NCBI RefSeq assembly: GCF_000350225.1
Contig: NW_005179072.1
Location: 30,376 to 94,375 of the forward strand
Length of the DNA stretch: 64,000 bases
Source of the DNA: Chondrus crispus
Taxonomy: Eukaryota > Rhodophyta > Florideophyceae > Gigartinales > Gigartinaceae
Direction of reading: 5' to 3'
A program made the translations under genes and the position numbers. The number at the start of each line of letters is the position of its first letter. Position 1 is the stretch's first letter. This document shows, piece after piece, positions 33,105-45,714 of the stretch. Below the pieces are notes generated by a model that had not been told where the DNA came from, did not search any database, and saw only the letters and a list, made by a program, of their open reading frames with translations.

Positions 33105-35279
33105 ATGCCCAACCACGTCAACGACAGGGGCTCGGGTCCGCGACCTTCGGGCTCACTTCTTGACCCGCTATCGACGCTGTCGGCCAGCGACGCCGGTCGG
33201 GGTACCACAATGTCACCAAGTGCCTCGGGGAACCCTTTAGGGGAGCATCGTTCCCCGTTCCAGAGGGCCCGCTCACGCGATTCCACGGTTTCTGTCGTTC
33301 TCAACGTCTGTGCGATACCTGCTTCGCAGGGGGAGAGCGCGTCCACTCCGCGCGTAGGCGGTTTTCCGTTGGCTCCCGCCCCCACGGGGATGCTTTATCA
33401 ACCCGAAGAGGGTTCATACGGAGCTTGTGGGAGTTGCCGCTGTCCCGGAGCGCCAGTCAGTGAGCGCGTACGCCCTGGGGCGGAGGACACCACCGCCGCG
33501 CCGTCCACCACCCAGTGGTTGGGGATGCCTTGGGAAGGTTCCGTGCCGCTCCCCCTCAGCCGACTGCGCTACCCGTGGCGTCTTCATGCGCGGATCGAGT
33601 CACCGTGGCGGAGTTGCTAGCACGTTCTTGCCTCCGTCCAGATCTCGTGCGCATTCGTAAGATCCATGAGGCGGGCTTCGCGGCGGAGTCGTCAGGCTCT
33701 CGGCCGCCTTATGGCCGAGGGTGGGGGCACGGCGTACCAGGTGCCGGACGAGATTCCTTGCGATCGCACCTTCGCGTACAGCCCGGCGGAGGCGGAGTAC
33801 ATCGATGGCATGGCCTCCGCCATGTTCTCTGGTCCCCGCGGTGGTCCGCACCAGTTTTTGTTGTCTGGAATCTCGTCGCTTTACGTGTGCCCTCGGCCGT
33901 ACGCGTATTCCAAACCACGCGTGTCTCTGCAAAAGTCCGCGAGTGCGTTGATGCGCCTCCACGGCATTGCGGTGGCGCATCACGACTGGTCGGCGTACAG
34001 GAGGATCGATGAAGTCGACGGTCGCGTTTTCCGTTCCGCCTCGTTCGAAGGGGGACTCACACCCGCTGACTTCCCGGCCTTACCTGACGCGGTCCGTACT
34101 TCCTTCCCATCTTTGGGCATCCATCCGCTGCTACCGTTCATCCTGAAGCATTTTGGATACGCATGTCTCGACCGCCGCCATCCCGCTTGGGACCTCCTCA
34201 CGTATAACTGCGAACGCGAATGGGCTTGGTCTATGACCAGCGCCATAATGAGCGAGATCTGCGTCAACCGGCGGTTGTTTATCCAGCCCCCCGCCACGCT
34301 TGCATATTTGGAGAGGGTCGCTACGGGACTTCCAAATGTGGCACTCCATCGTCTGGAGTGGCATTCTACGCACTTCCTCTGGACCTTCGGCTCTGCCATT
34401 GAGCTTCTGCAACGCGCGCTTCGCGTCGACGAGGAGGCCCGGCGCCTGTGGACTGACTTCACGTTCGGCGAGCGGGCGGCGTTCCTGCAATACGATATTC
34501 GGAACGATACGTTCGCGTCCTCCTCCGAATCGGGTCCGACGACTCTCCCTCGTACGGGCGCGTTCGGGGGCGTAGGCTCCGAGGCGCGTGAGGCGCGGCG
34601 CAAAAGGTACCGCGATTTGGACGCGGTTAGTCCGACCCTCGACGTCATAGGTGGTACGCCTTCCCGAGTTGCCAGGCCGTCGGGGGCTGGCCCTTCGGCG
34701 AAGCCGGCTCCTGTCGTGCCCCCAGTTCCGCCCCTGGCGCCGCTGGGGTGTGGGTCTATTCGCGGGTCCGAGGTGCGCGACCTCCCCGTTGCCCGGCGCG
34801 AAGTGGCAGACATACCCAAGCTCTCTCGAGCTCTGGGTAATTTACGGGACCGCGCCTGGTCGGTCGGGGAATTATTGGTAACGTTGTCCACTTGGTTCTT
34901 GGAGCGGACGGATGACGCGCACCGCCGAGCCAGTGAATGCGAGCGGCTGTCATCGGAGTTACAGCTCGCCACGGAGGAGTTACGACGGTCTCGGGAGGAT
35001 AAGCTCCAGCACATGAACGCGTATGAGCGCGCGTGCGCTGACCGGGACCGGTACCGCAGGGAGCGTGACGCACTCCGCAACAGCAGAGCGATGTCTTCCC
35101 GCGGGGGTGGCCTTCCGCCCCTGAACCCTACTCCTGTGTGGCGGGAGTCTGTCCGCGATCCGTACGCGCACATTCCAACCTACGCCGAGGTGCACGAGGT
35201 CCCTCGTCATCCCAGCTATTGTCCCCCGGACCCCTACGGTGCGGGTCCGGAGGGAGCTCCGGGTAGGGCTAACCCGTGA
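33105..35279 (+). pseudogene. Antisense ORF of element C, conserved accessory protein
   Basis: It runs against gag-pol and starts about 310 bases inside the 3' polypurine cassette. Frame 0 (33105 to about 33550) gives a Pro/Ser-rich N terminus; frame 2 (about 33540-33700) gives VTVAELLARSCLRPDLVRI; frame 0 resumes from about 33700 to 35279. The two compensating shifts suggest a recently damaged single gene. The main part (from 33666) is 537 codons: a globular domain with VPDEIPCDRTFAYS, PALPDAVR and REWAWSM blocks, a Pro-rich linker, then a coiled coil (about 34830-35090) rich in E, R and L. The order and motifs match element B's antisense ORF. No known domain, signal peptide or membrane segment is seen. 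Confidence 0.7.
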
Positions 35280-37699
35280 TTTCGAGACTTGGTCATAGTT
35301 GCCCGTCGGTAAGTAGTCGTGCGTGTAGATGGTTACCGTAAAAAGGGGGTTGGCTTCCCTTCTCATCTCCCGAAAATTCGATCCATGCGCGTTGTCCTTG
35401 TCAGCACGGAAATACTCGTGATCTCGTCGGTACGGAGCGTAGTCTCCTGAGGAGGACTGCTCCTCAGATGGTAGTGCCGTAGTCACTGGAGAGTTACTTG
35501 CAAAGATTCTTAATGCTCCTAACGTATCGAGCACGGCGGAGGAGGGGCCATCGGTAGAAAATAGAGCATCCGTGAGGCGTGGTCTGGCGTTTGAGGACGT
35601 TACAACGCTTCTTGAAGCGCGGAAGTGGGTTGCGCGTCAAAACATATTTGGAATGAACGATGCCAAAGCTACTGCCCCGCGTTTGTCATATTCCTTCAAT
35701 CGCCGCAGAAGCGGGTTTCTTGGTCCATTATACGAAGATCACGTTCCGCCTCATTCCTCTCTGCCACTCGTCGCTCACAAGTCGGACGGCGTAGACCGGT
35801 TCTCCATTTGCATATCGACTTCCCTTGTCTGTCCGGCCCTTTGCAGACGCGTAATGCTTCGCGACCGTGGGGGTAGGGTCCCCAAGTGTGGGCGTACGTA
35901 GTGCGAGATGGGTCGAAGGGCGCCCATGCTGTCCTCTCCTGGCCTGCCCGCACCGCAAGTAGGTACGCGAAAGGCGATACATCTTTTTGGCAGCTCTGGG
36001 TCCCGTACGCTAGGGGGAGCGTAGCGTTGACGGAATCGTTTTGTACACTTCTCGTGCGTTTAGCGTTCCGGTCATCGTCGCTCATTCCATTACCCACGCG
36101 TGCGGTCGTGGAGGCTGTCCTCGGGTCAATTCCCCTCGCCATCAAGGCGATGTCGGATCCCTCTCTGCAACGGCCTCTTCGGCCGCGTGTTGGGGGTTGA
36201 CTCTACTGATTGGGTTCCCCTGTGGCCTCTGATGTCGCGCGTTTTCCCTAAGCAATTTAATGGAGGCGGGCATGAGGAGGTCTCCCGAACGAGGTCATGC
36301 GTGGTGCGTGATGGGGCGAGAGTGCATCTCGCGTCCTCCCCTCCCAGAGCCGGAATGCAGTGGGCGGGGCGCTGTCGGCGCGTACGCGAATGGGGTGGTC
36401 GTGAGAGCCGTAGTAGGGACAGTAGGCGGTGGTTGCCGGCTGGGGGCAACTTGTTCCTCTCAGTGGCGGGGAGTACCTCATTCCACTGACGGTGCGCCCC
36501 GGGGGTAGCAGCAGCGACGCGCGGGCGCGTGAACTCGTGCCGGGAACACAGAAAGGCACATTGTCGTCCGGCCCTCGCTTGCATGCCGCCTGTTGCGGCA
36601 TGTCCAGGTGCGCATCCACGCACCCGCGCTGCGTGCATGCGTTCTCCGGGCCAAATCTCGTCCCCGAATTTTTGCCTCTTTTTTTGATCAGTACGCCTCC
36701 GCGCACACGCCTGGCATGCAAGCGCGTTCTCCGGGCCAAATTTCGCCCCCCAAAATTTCCATTTTTTTTCATGTGCATGCGCGCACACGGGCTGGTCGGC
36801 CCCGTTTCAAGGCCTGTGCTGGAGGAGTACTGTACGCCCCCCCCTCATCCCGTCTTCTAACGCATTGTCGTTGCTCGTAACCACGTGCTCCGATGAGCTC
36901 CGTCCAGCATGTCCCCGACCGTCCTCCGTCGCGTGTCGCGTCGACAGTACGACGCGGTGGCGCGAGGCCCCTGAGGCGCCATATGGACGTATGGGGCAAC
37001 GTCAGGGCTCACGGCGCGCTGGGACATTCATGCACATTCCCTATTGCGGTCATGCACGTGACAATTAAAAGAGGACCCGGCCATGAACGATGCACTGTTA
37101 TGCTGGCATGAAGCGTACTTTGCAGCGAACAACTGTACTGCCGAACCCCGCTTTTCTTCAGCGAATTGTTGCGGGTGTGGAACATCGTGCTTCGCAATCG
37201 AAACGCGATTGGTACCTTAGGGAAGGTCTGCGCCCTGCCTTCCTTCCAGGATCCACCTAGCGACGGCCTTCCCAGTCGAGCTCAAGCCTCCTCGTCATGC
37301 CATTCCGAGGCTCAATGGGCCTTTCGCGCGCGTCGTTGCGCAAGCCTTGCTATTCTCAGTCGCGTTGCTTTGCCTTACAGGGCGGTGCGTACTTCTACCC
37401 AGCGTCTTCCCGCTGGATACTTTCTCAATCCATTTTTCTGTCCGCTCCTTTCTTTCTTCAGAGTCTGCTCAACCCCCATCTTGAGGGCGAGAGACGTCCT
37501 TTCTTTTCGGTGAGAGCCCAGCTGCGTGCTCCTGAACCGTAGTTTCGTCTCCCGTGCACCCTGAGTCGCCTCTCCAAAGAGAATCCCTCCGCGGACATGG
37601 TGGTTCGAACCACGAACGTATCGCCTCTCCGCCGCGGTAGTCGTTCTCATACCTGGTCCAGCGCCGGCTCGAGAGTGGCCATTCCCCATTTTCTGAAGG
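35280..37699. other. Element C non-coding segment after the antisense ORF
   Basis: No ORF over about 220 codons and no recognised domain. On the minus strand 35285-35534 reads as a non-repetitive 84-codon segment containing DYAPYRRDHEYFRADKDN, which may be debris of a captured gene. A diverged direct repeat containing TTCTCCGGGCCAAAT occurs at about 36640 and 36728, each followed by a T-rich run. The part at 37375-37700 may be decayed adaptin sequence. Confidence 0.4.
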
Positions 37700-38341
37700 A
37701 GGGCAACGCTTTCTGCCATCGACACCGAAGTTGGAGGTGAGGGGAAGAAGGGTCGGGGTGTTTGAGGCGCTTGCAATTTCTGACCAGGCCGCGGCGGCAT
37801 TAGAAACGACCATCGGATTTCCATCGGCAAGTAGTTCTTGTAGCTCTGTTATAAAGCCCTCCTCCACTGTGGCGGTAGGGTTGTTATCATACAACTTGGG
37901 AACACAGACTGCCACGGTTTTCCTCACATACGGGTGTCGATCGTTGAGAGCAGGATGCAGTGGATCGCATAATTATTCTCTGATCTTCTCCAACGAAATC
38001 AGTGCCCTCGTGCGTATTGCGAGGGCTCTTATGAGAGGGTTCGGATCGACGGCATCCTTGATAGGAGTGTTGCAACAAAAATGGCAAGGTCTGGTTTGGC
38101 TTGTACGTAGTTGATGATGTAGAGGTAAACAAGCCTTTTCATAGAGATCTCCTGCTGTGTTCACTACGACATCGGTGAAAAGAGGCGACGCATCCTTTCC
38201 GAGTATCCTAGCGGCTACGTTGCGCTCCAGCGAGCTCTTTCTCTCCTTAGTCGTCGTGACATCGAGGCCTTTTCTGAGCTCGAGAATCTCATCTTTTCGG
38301 CTGGAGTGGTACATGTGGCTGTTCGCCGTCCCCACGGACAA
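37700..38341 (-). pseudogene. Captured beta-adaptin fragment (AP complex large subunit)
   Basis: On the minus strand, the same strand as gag-pol, the translation matches the N-terminal HEAT-repeat trunk of clathrin adaptor beta subunits (AP-1/AP-2 type). Successive blocks are KDEILELRKGL (about 38299), GKDASPLFTDVV, LYIINYVQAKPDLAI in a shifted frame (about 38060-38145), DPNPLIRALAIRT, LCDPLHPALNDRHPYVRK and NPMVVSNAAAAWSEI (to 37775). In the family this trunk recruits clathrin adaptors to membranes. Here it covers roughly 180 residues only and has two frameshifts and a TAA (37973-37975) replacing a Tyr position. No intron is visible in the part read. It sits between the two polypurine cassettes, so it moves with the element. 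Confidence 0.85.
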
Positions 38342-40958
38342 GCCGCCGGTGGTATGGAGAACCTGTAGACGCTCAAAGGTTGTGTGGATTCTAAGTCCGT
38401 CATAGCGGCACAGGCGACACTTCTACACGTCCCCCACATGTTATCGACACGCATGTAATGCGTGTATCCGGGGCGCTTCTTCCTCTTTCCTTCTCGACGA
38501 TAGGGTACAGATCGATCCTCGTCTTTGTACTGGAGCGGCTGGTAGGCAGCCAAGGCACTCGTCTGTCCTTCATGGTAAGGAGCCAACATCTTGTCTCGCT
38601 CCGCGCGCGTTCGCCCTTACAAAAGAGAGGGATGTGCGCTTAACCGCAGCGTTTTCTCCATAGATCATCAGCGCTGTCTCGACTAGACGCGACTTCCCGT
38701 CCCTCTTATCTATCACTCTCTCTTCTTAAAACTGAGGCAGGACGTCTGGTGCCCGTTTGCGATCGCCCTTGCGTTCCTGGCGAGCTATGAAACGACCGTC
38801 CCGTAATTCTCCAACATTTCCCGGGCCGTCATAGGATACTACGCGGTCTTGCGAGACTCACGCTTCCCCTTCCTTGCGTACATTACTGTCTGGGCCTGCC
38901 CCCGGTTTACCCCTCTATGGGAGGTCGCTCCATCACATCGACTTCCCGTTCATTCGCCTCCCAAGGTCCGCCACCATCTTACTGCAGCGACCTCGGTGAC
39001 GTCGCGCTGGGTCCGTCCGACGCGAAGATCGTCCAACGAGCACGCGGGAGCCCCGCGCGCTCGGCGCGTGACGATCTCTGTAGCCTTGTTAGCGGCAGTG
39101 ACCATGTTTTCCGGAAACAGGGCGATTTCCTTGAGCCCTCAAGGGGCGACCCGTGGGGTTGCGCAATTTCTATTAACGGGATATGCTTGTGGGTCACGAA
39201 TCCGGTCAATATGGGGATCGTTTGTCATAGGGTGCGCCATTGCTCTGTTGACATGGCGTCGGTTATGGCAGAAACCATGCGACGGTGTTCTCCTTAGGTT
39301 GGCCTTCGGAGAGTAGGATAAGAAGGCATGAAAGAATTGGAACGGATCTTCCGGACCCACGAGACGAAAGGTGTCTCGTCACCGGTTCACAGAGGCGTAT
39401 ACGCCGCTTGCGGGGAGTTGGCCTTGCTCCTTGGTGGAGCGGGGTTTCGAGCACATTGGCAAACTATATTGCTCCTCCTGATCCTTGCGAGTCCGTAGCA
39501 ACGAGTCGGGCTGTGCCGCAACTGTGCGCTTGCGAGCGAGGATCTGTGCTCGGGCGACGCTTGGTTGATCAGGTGGCATGCCGCGTGGTAACAGGCCGCA
39601 GGGGTGTCGGTCGAGGGTAGAGTTATGCCTTCAGGGTGGTGTCCGAGTAGCCGGGAACGATCCGGACGTGGTGTGGATGGCGGCTTTCTTGTAGGGGCCT
39701 TGCTTGCGGTGGTAAGAGTGCGCCATTCCTTGGTATCTTCTATGGCCACTTGGCCTCTGCCCCGTTGAGCGGCGGTCTTATTCATCTCTTGTTCGTCGCG
39801 CGACAGTCTTCTGGTCTTCTCTTCTCTTCCCGTTGTTCATGCCCCAAGGGTGTGGACGTAACTCATATTGGTTGTCGCGCGACGAACTTCTGCTTCGCGT
39901 GCGCGGTTCGCAAAGACGACAGATAAGTCAGAGTCAGTGGCCCCCGAAGGGGTCGTACGCGATTGGAGAGGCGTCCCGCCCCGCTGATGGGCATCTGAGT
40001 GACTTAGGTAGCGCTTGCGGGACGATCGCGTCTGCGCGGCCATGTCACGTGCAATTCGGCCGCGGCTGCGCGATAGTCCACAGGGTCCGTACCCATGAAT
40101 AATTTCAGGAGAAGTCCGCGTTCATAGTGCGCTTGCTTCGTGAGGTCGCGTCCTGACCGCGTTCTCTCGACGATGGCGTCTGCGCGGCCGTTTCGCGTTC
40201 AGTTCGGCCGCGACTGCACGATCGTCCACAGGGATCGTACCCATGATGTCCAAGGACGTGGGGGCGAGGAGGGGCGTCGGCCGCCTGGATCGCGGCCCGG
40301 CGCGAGTTACCCAGAATTGCGTGTCCCGCGTACGGGGCGCCAGTGTACGCCATGTCGCTGGCCGCGTCATCCGAGCTATTTTCTCATTAAATTTCCGCCT
40401 GGTGGCGGCGGCTTGGCCACTGCACGCAAGCGCACAGTACCGGACGTCATCTCCTGCCCATTCATGAGGCGTTGGCTCGTCTCGTGACTTGCAGCGTCTC
40501 ACGTCTAAGTCCTGGCGCCTATCTCTATGGTTCTTCTTGCGCGTGTGTATCTCTGCGCGTCGGGCGTCGCGTCGTTTGTCCCGCTACTGATCATGGGGTT
40601 CCCACGGCATGTTCTATGCTTCAGTACTCCATTGCAGAGGCCTGGAGTCAGCATAGGTATAGTACCCCTGCCGAGCGTGGAGCTTCATTGCGCGTGTACT
40701 GTGCTCTCTGCTGTCTGTCCGCGGACCCAGTGTTCCATCTCACCTTGCGTGTTATTCCGACGTCAACCGTCGCGTTCCGGCGTTTGGTATGGTATCTTCA
40801 GCGTTCTGGTTTTTGCGAATACAGTCCGCGTTCGTCCGCCTCATTTGGACGGCTGCTCAGGGTCCAATTCTTTCTTGAATGTCGACTCTGCCGAGGGGCA
40901 CGCGTCTTTCGTTTGTCTGAATTGCTTCGAACGCGATGCGTCAGAAAGCGGTTGAGGG
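38342..40958. other. Element C non-coding segment before the end of pol
   Basis: Several ORFs of 80-165 codons overlap on both strands, none with a recognisable domain. One plus-strand translation (38849-39316) has a hydrophobic stretch but no relatives I know. I consider this filler DNA of the element, possibly with further unrecognised captured fragments. Confidence 0.4.
40021..40247. repeat. Diverged 80-bp direct repeat, period 147
   Basis: 40021-40099 and 40168-40247 share GACGAT-GCGTCTGCGCGGCC, TTCGGCCGCG-CTGC and GTCCACAGGG--CGTACCCATGA. They are separated by unrelated sequence. Confidence 0.8.
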
Positions 40959-40990
40959 CCCCCCCTTAAGGTTGAACGTCCGCGTTCAAC
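40959..40990 (-). promoter_or_regulatory. Central polypurine tract with palindrome, element C
   Basis: A 20-bp palindrome (40971-40990; arms GTTGAACG and CGTTCAAC) straddles the end of pol and is followed by the pol stop (40966-40968) and a run of seven G (40959-40965). It is a diverged duplicate of the 3' cassette at 32795-32829. An internal plus-strand primer would give a displaced flap, as in lentiviruses; that function is inference. Confidence 0.65.
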
Positions 40991-43900
40991 TCGGTTGTCA
41001 GGTCCCTACCCGTGCGTGCGCGTAGTCGGCTCGCGTAACACGAGACGAGTTCTTCGGGGATATGTGTCCTTGCTGTCCACGTGGGATCCTCGTAGTCTGC
41101 CCACTTCACCTTGAACTCCGCGGTCCCGTTTTCCATTACGCGATGATCAAGAAGCCGGTCCACGGCGTACTGTGTCCCCGTGGTGACCTTGTCAGCAAGG
41201 TCACCCGGCGCGGTTGTGCTTGCCCGTGGTGTGACCACAGGTGGTGGCGCGTACACACACCTATCAGCGGACACGCGTTCTGTGACCCCATCACGATCAA
41301 TCGTGATGGTACGTTGGTCATTCGCGAGGACGCGGTAAGGTCCCATGGCTGGTGACGCGAGCTTATTTGATGTCTTCGCTCCGTCCGTAGGGTCGAGGTA
41401 TACATAATTTCCAGGCTTGACTCGCGTGTTTACGCGTCTCACGCGTTTGTCGAAATCGCGTTTGTAGCGAGCCTGCGTTCGTCGCAGGCTGCTATATGCC
41501 TTCTGAATTGTCTCGTCCAGTTTCTTAAGGAACTCCGCGCGATGCGTTTTTCTATCCGGAAGGGGCGCGTTCCCCTCCGTCCTTCGAAGCGAAAATTCTG
41601 GGGGAGGTCGGCTGAGTACAAGCTCGAATGGGGTCGTACGCGTAGACCTGTGTACGTGGGAGTTGTACGCGTAAGTTAATGGCCCCACGTACACATCCCA
41701 ATCGTCTTGGTGTTCGTTGACGTAGTTACGCAACATAGACGCGATAGTACGGTTGTAGCGCTCCACTTGGCCGTTGGTCTGGGGATGGTACGCGGACGTA
41801 TACAAGTTCGTAATCCCCAGGATCCGGCACGCGCTGTGGAAGAACTTCGGGTTAAATTGAGGTCCATTATCGGACAACAGCGAACGCGGAATGCCGTACT
41901 TGAAAACCCACGCGTCACAAAACGCGGTCGCCACTGTGTACGCGGTCACTGTCCTCAACGCGACGACTTGAGTTAACTTTGTGAACCGGTCCGTTATTAC
42001 CAGAAGGTATTGTTTTCCTTCCTTGGTCTTCGGAAGCGGTCCAAGAATGTCTATCGCGAGGCTCTCCAATGGACGCGTAGCAGGGAACAATCTCAGCCGG
42101 TTGAGATGTTTTCGGAGTTTGACGCGATTCTTCGCGCATGTCCGGCATCCGCGTACTGTCGCTGCCACGTCCGCGGCCAAATGTGGCCAGTAATACCAGC
42201 GTCGGAGCGCGTGATACATGCGGTTCTGCCCCGGATGTCCCGCGATCGCGGGGTCATGGCAGAGCCGCAACAGACGCGCGCGTAGTGACTGAGGGACCAC
42301 CACTTGAATGATTTCAGGATCGTAGGGGTGCTTGCGCTTCAAAACCCCTTTGTGGTCCTCAAAGAACGCGGAGACTTTCCGACTGTCTGGCCAGTACGGT
42401 TTGGCAGAAATCGTCGACGCGTTGCTCCTCGGCTATTTCCTCCAGGGTGAGAGGGGCCGGCAGGTCGTCCTGTGGAGGAGCGACCTGGGGGCCTGACGCG
42501 TCAATTCCTGGTTCTTGAGCGCGTTCAATATCCACCGCGTCGGGTTCTTCTATCTCAGCCCATAGGTCGTCGCGTTCTTGTAAAGCCGGGGCTTCTTCGT
42601 CGCCCACCGGCCCGTCGCGTGAACGCGCTTTTCTCCTTCTCCCCGCCTTGTTTCCCGTTATGACGAACACGTGGTCGCTCTTGTGGTCGCATTTCGCGGT
42701 ACAAGTATGGTCGCGTAATTCATCTGACACATCGCGTACGGTAGTGCCGTCGAAGGTGGGAATGTCGTCATCCACCTCGACGGCCTTCCGAGGATCGTCG
42801 GCGGTCCTCGGGGAAATGAGACGCGACAGTGCGTCGGGTACTTGATGAACGCGTCCAGGTCTGTATTGGATCGTGAAGTCATACTCCGCTAACCGTAGTC
42901 GCCAACGCGTCAGTCGGCCGGAGCTTTCTGTGAGGGACATCAGCCATCGTAACGCGTCATGGTCTGTCCTCACGGTAAATTTGGTTCCCTCAATGTAGGG
43001 CCGTAGTGTGCGGACGGCCCACACTACGGCGAAACATTCGCGTTCAGTCGCACTGTAGTTCCGCTCACTATCGTTGAGGGAATACGACCAATAGCCGACG
43101 GGACCCCAATCGTTGGTCCCGTCGTGCTCTTGTAAAAGCGTGCAACCCAGTTGATACGAGCTTGCGTCAGTATCAATCATATACGGCCGTCCGTATCTCG
43201 GGAGCGCGAGAATGGGGGGCGCAATCATCCGCGCCTTGAGCTCTTCGAACGCGTGAACCTGAGCCGCGGTCAGGTTATCGTAGTCCGGGTCCGCGTCTTT
43301 CCGCGTCATATCGGTGAGGGGGCGCGCGATTTTCGCGAACCCCTGCACAAAGCGGCGGTAGACATTACATGCCCCAAGAAATGACCTGACTTGTGTCAAC
43401 GTTCGTGGAAATGTAAATGTCTTGAACGCGTCCGCTGCGGTTTCTGCCACGCTTAACTTCCCTGGAGATATCACATGCCCTAGGTAGTGTACGCGTGGCT
43501 GAAAGAAGCTGCATTTCTTCAACTTGAGAGAAATGCAGGCGCTTCTCAGAAGTCCCAGAACCGCGTCCAAATGTTTCGCGTGCTCCGCGTGCGTACGCGA
43601 AAAGACGATAACGTCGTCTAGATACACTAGGCAAATCTGCCATCGTACGCGTGATAGAATTATATCCAGCGCGCGTTGAAAAGTGGCTGGAGCTCCGCGT
43701 AACCCGAATGGCATCGGCAAATGTTGGAACGTTCCCATATGGGTGGTGAAAGTAGTTTTGTCGCGGTCTTCCGGTGCGACCGGAATCTGCCAATATCCTG
43801 AGTTACAGTCCAGCGTAGTGAACACAGCCGCGTCTCCCAATGAATCAATACAGTCGTCCATACGCGGAAGCGGATACGAATCCGCCAGCGTTTTCGCGTT

Positions 43901-45568
43901 CAAGCGACGGTAGTCCACACAGAAGCGTAAACTACCGTCCTTCTTTGGGACAAGGACGACTGAGGACGCCCACTCCGTATTCGCGGGCTCTATCACTCCC
44001 GCGTTTAACATTTTCTTCACTTCCTTCGCGACCATTTCACGCATCGCGGGCCCTTTGCGGTAGGGCATGGCGCGTATCGGCTTCGTGCCGGGCTCAAGTG
44101 GGATGCGGTGTTCCGTCGCTCGGATCATTCCGAGCGACCCGCTCCACAAACTTGAGTGTTCGCGTAGCATCTCAAGCACCTGTACGTGTAATTTCTCGTC
44201 CTTCACATGTGATAGATCAATCTCCTTTTCCCAATCTTCCGCGTCCGACTTGGTATCCTTATATTGTACGCGTCCGGTATCTTTCGCGAAATTTTGGTAC
44301 CCCGCGTGCTCCTCGTCCGCGTTCTTGTTCGCGTTCTTATTCGCGGTGGAGTCAGGCCGTCCTGCTCCTAATTTTTCTTCTTGGCCGTCCAAGTTGGAAA
44401 TGTGCAACGCGTGCGCGATCTCCTCGGCCACCCGACGCTCCGGTGTCAGGATGGCAAGAGGGTTCCGTTTCGCGTATCCGACGACTGTATGTTTCGGCAA
44501 TCGTCGTACCTGACGCGAAAAATTGGCGACCATAACCTCGGAGACCTGGTTTGGTAGCACTTCGGCAACTCCGTTGGTCAGCCGCACCCCGTGGCGGTGC
44601 TGCAGCGACGGCTTGGGCTCCAAAAATACCAGGCCTCTCCCCGCCGTCGTAACGCGCACCCGAACTTGCGACATAGCGGGGACATTTACCCAGCGTGCGA
44701 TCCGAATCGGGTGCTGGGTTTCTTCGCGTACTTCTGCGCGGTTTGTCTCGCGTCCATGTCGCCTTGTAGGGGGAGACGGCTCCCCCTTCGCGTTCACGAT
44801 GGCCACGGCGCCCCCATGCCGGAGCTCGAGCCTCTGGGCTTCTATGTCGATGCTCCGGACATGCGCGTCAATGAACGCGGTGCCCAGAAGCACAGGAACA
44901 GCCAGTTGGTCCGCGACGACGAACGGGACTCGGAACATCGTGTTCCGAATCCGGACAACCAAGCGGACCACTGCGCTCAGCCTCAACGGATTACTGTTTG
45001 CTCCGGCCAGCCTTGGCAATGGCGCGTCGCGTATCGCATGTCGCGTCCAATCGGGAGGAAGGTCGGCCTTCCTCACCAGATTGTAGCCAGAACACGTATC
45101 GACGGCGATAGTGTACGGCTTGAACGCGTTCTTCTCAGAAGCTATCGAGCCCAATATATTGTAGATCTTGGACGTCATCAGACAGACGACGCCCTCGACG
45201 ATCTTAGGCGTGGCCGTTCGCGCCAGGTCATTTCGCTTTGGGCGTCGGCGTCGCGTCTTGCCCCTTCTTCGCGTTCTTCTTCCTTGACCGTCGGGGTCCG
45301 AGGCCTCGCGTTCGTCTTTCGGCTCTTGACTCCTTGGGCCCAAGGAGTGGCCCACGCCTTGATCACGTGTTACTTCTTCATGCAGCGCCTTCTCGACGCG
45401 CACGTCGCGTTCTTCTTCTTGCACCGGGCTCTCGCTGGCCCGGGTGCCTTCACGGCGGATCCGTGGCATCCGACCTCCGGCGGTCGGGAAATATTCGCGT
45501 TCGTGGGGTGGTACCGGGCCTACGGAAGCCGCGGTAATTTCGCGTTTGATAAATACTTGTTTTCGCAC
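40966..45568 (-). pseudogene. Pol of element C: protease, RT, RNase H, integrase, chromodomain (one frameshift)
   Basis: The first frame (45568-42359, 1069 codons) has a basic linker, a protease with the unusual DTCSG, RT with YLDD at 43613-43624, RNase H, and the linker to integrase. It ends early because about five bases are missing near 42370 relative to element A. The second frame (42342-40966) has the HHCC-type integrase N terminus (H..H..CRTC), the core with DNGPQF, and a chromodomain with KVKWADY before the stop. Every other region aligns with A, making this the best preserved Pol of that subfamily here. It follows gag with a gap and a change of frame, so pol may need a separate expression route. 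Confidence 0.94.
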
Positions 45569-45714
45569 CGGACCGGCGGGGGTCTCGGTGACTTCGTGTT
45601 GCGGCGAGGGGAATATTATCGGTAAATATTCACCTCGCCCTTGATAGGGGTATATGGACGGGTCGGGGGTATAAGAGCGAGACGGTTCACGTGACCGCGT
45701 AAACGTGACCGCCT

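Noticed and set aside
38849-39316. 155-codon ORF with a hydrophobic stretch in element C
   Set aside because: No relatives recognised and it overlaps open frames on the other strand; not enough to call a membrane protein or env-like gene.
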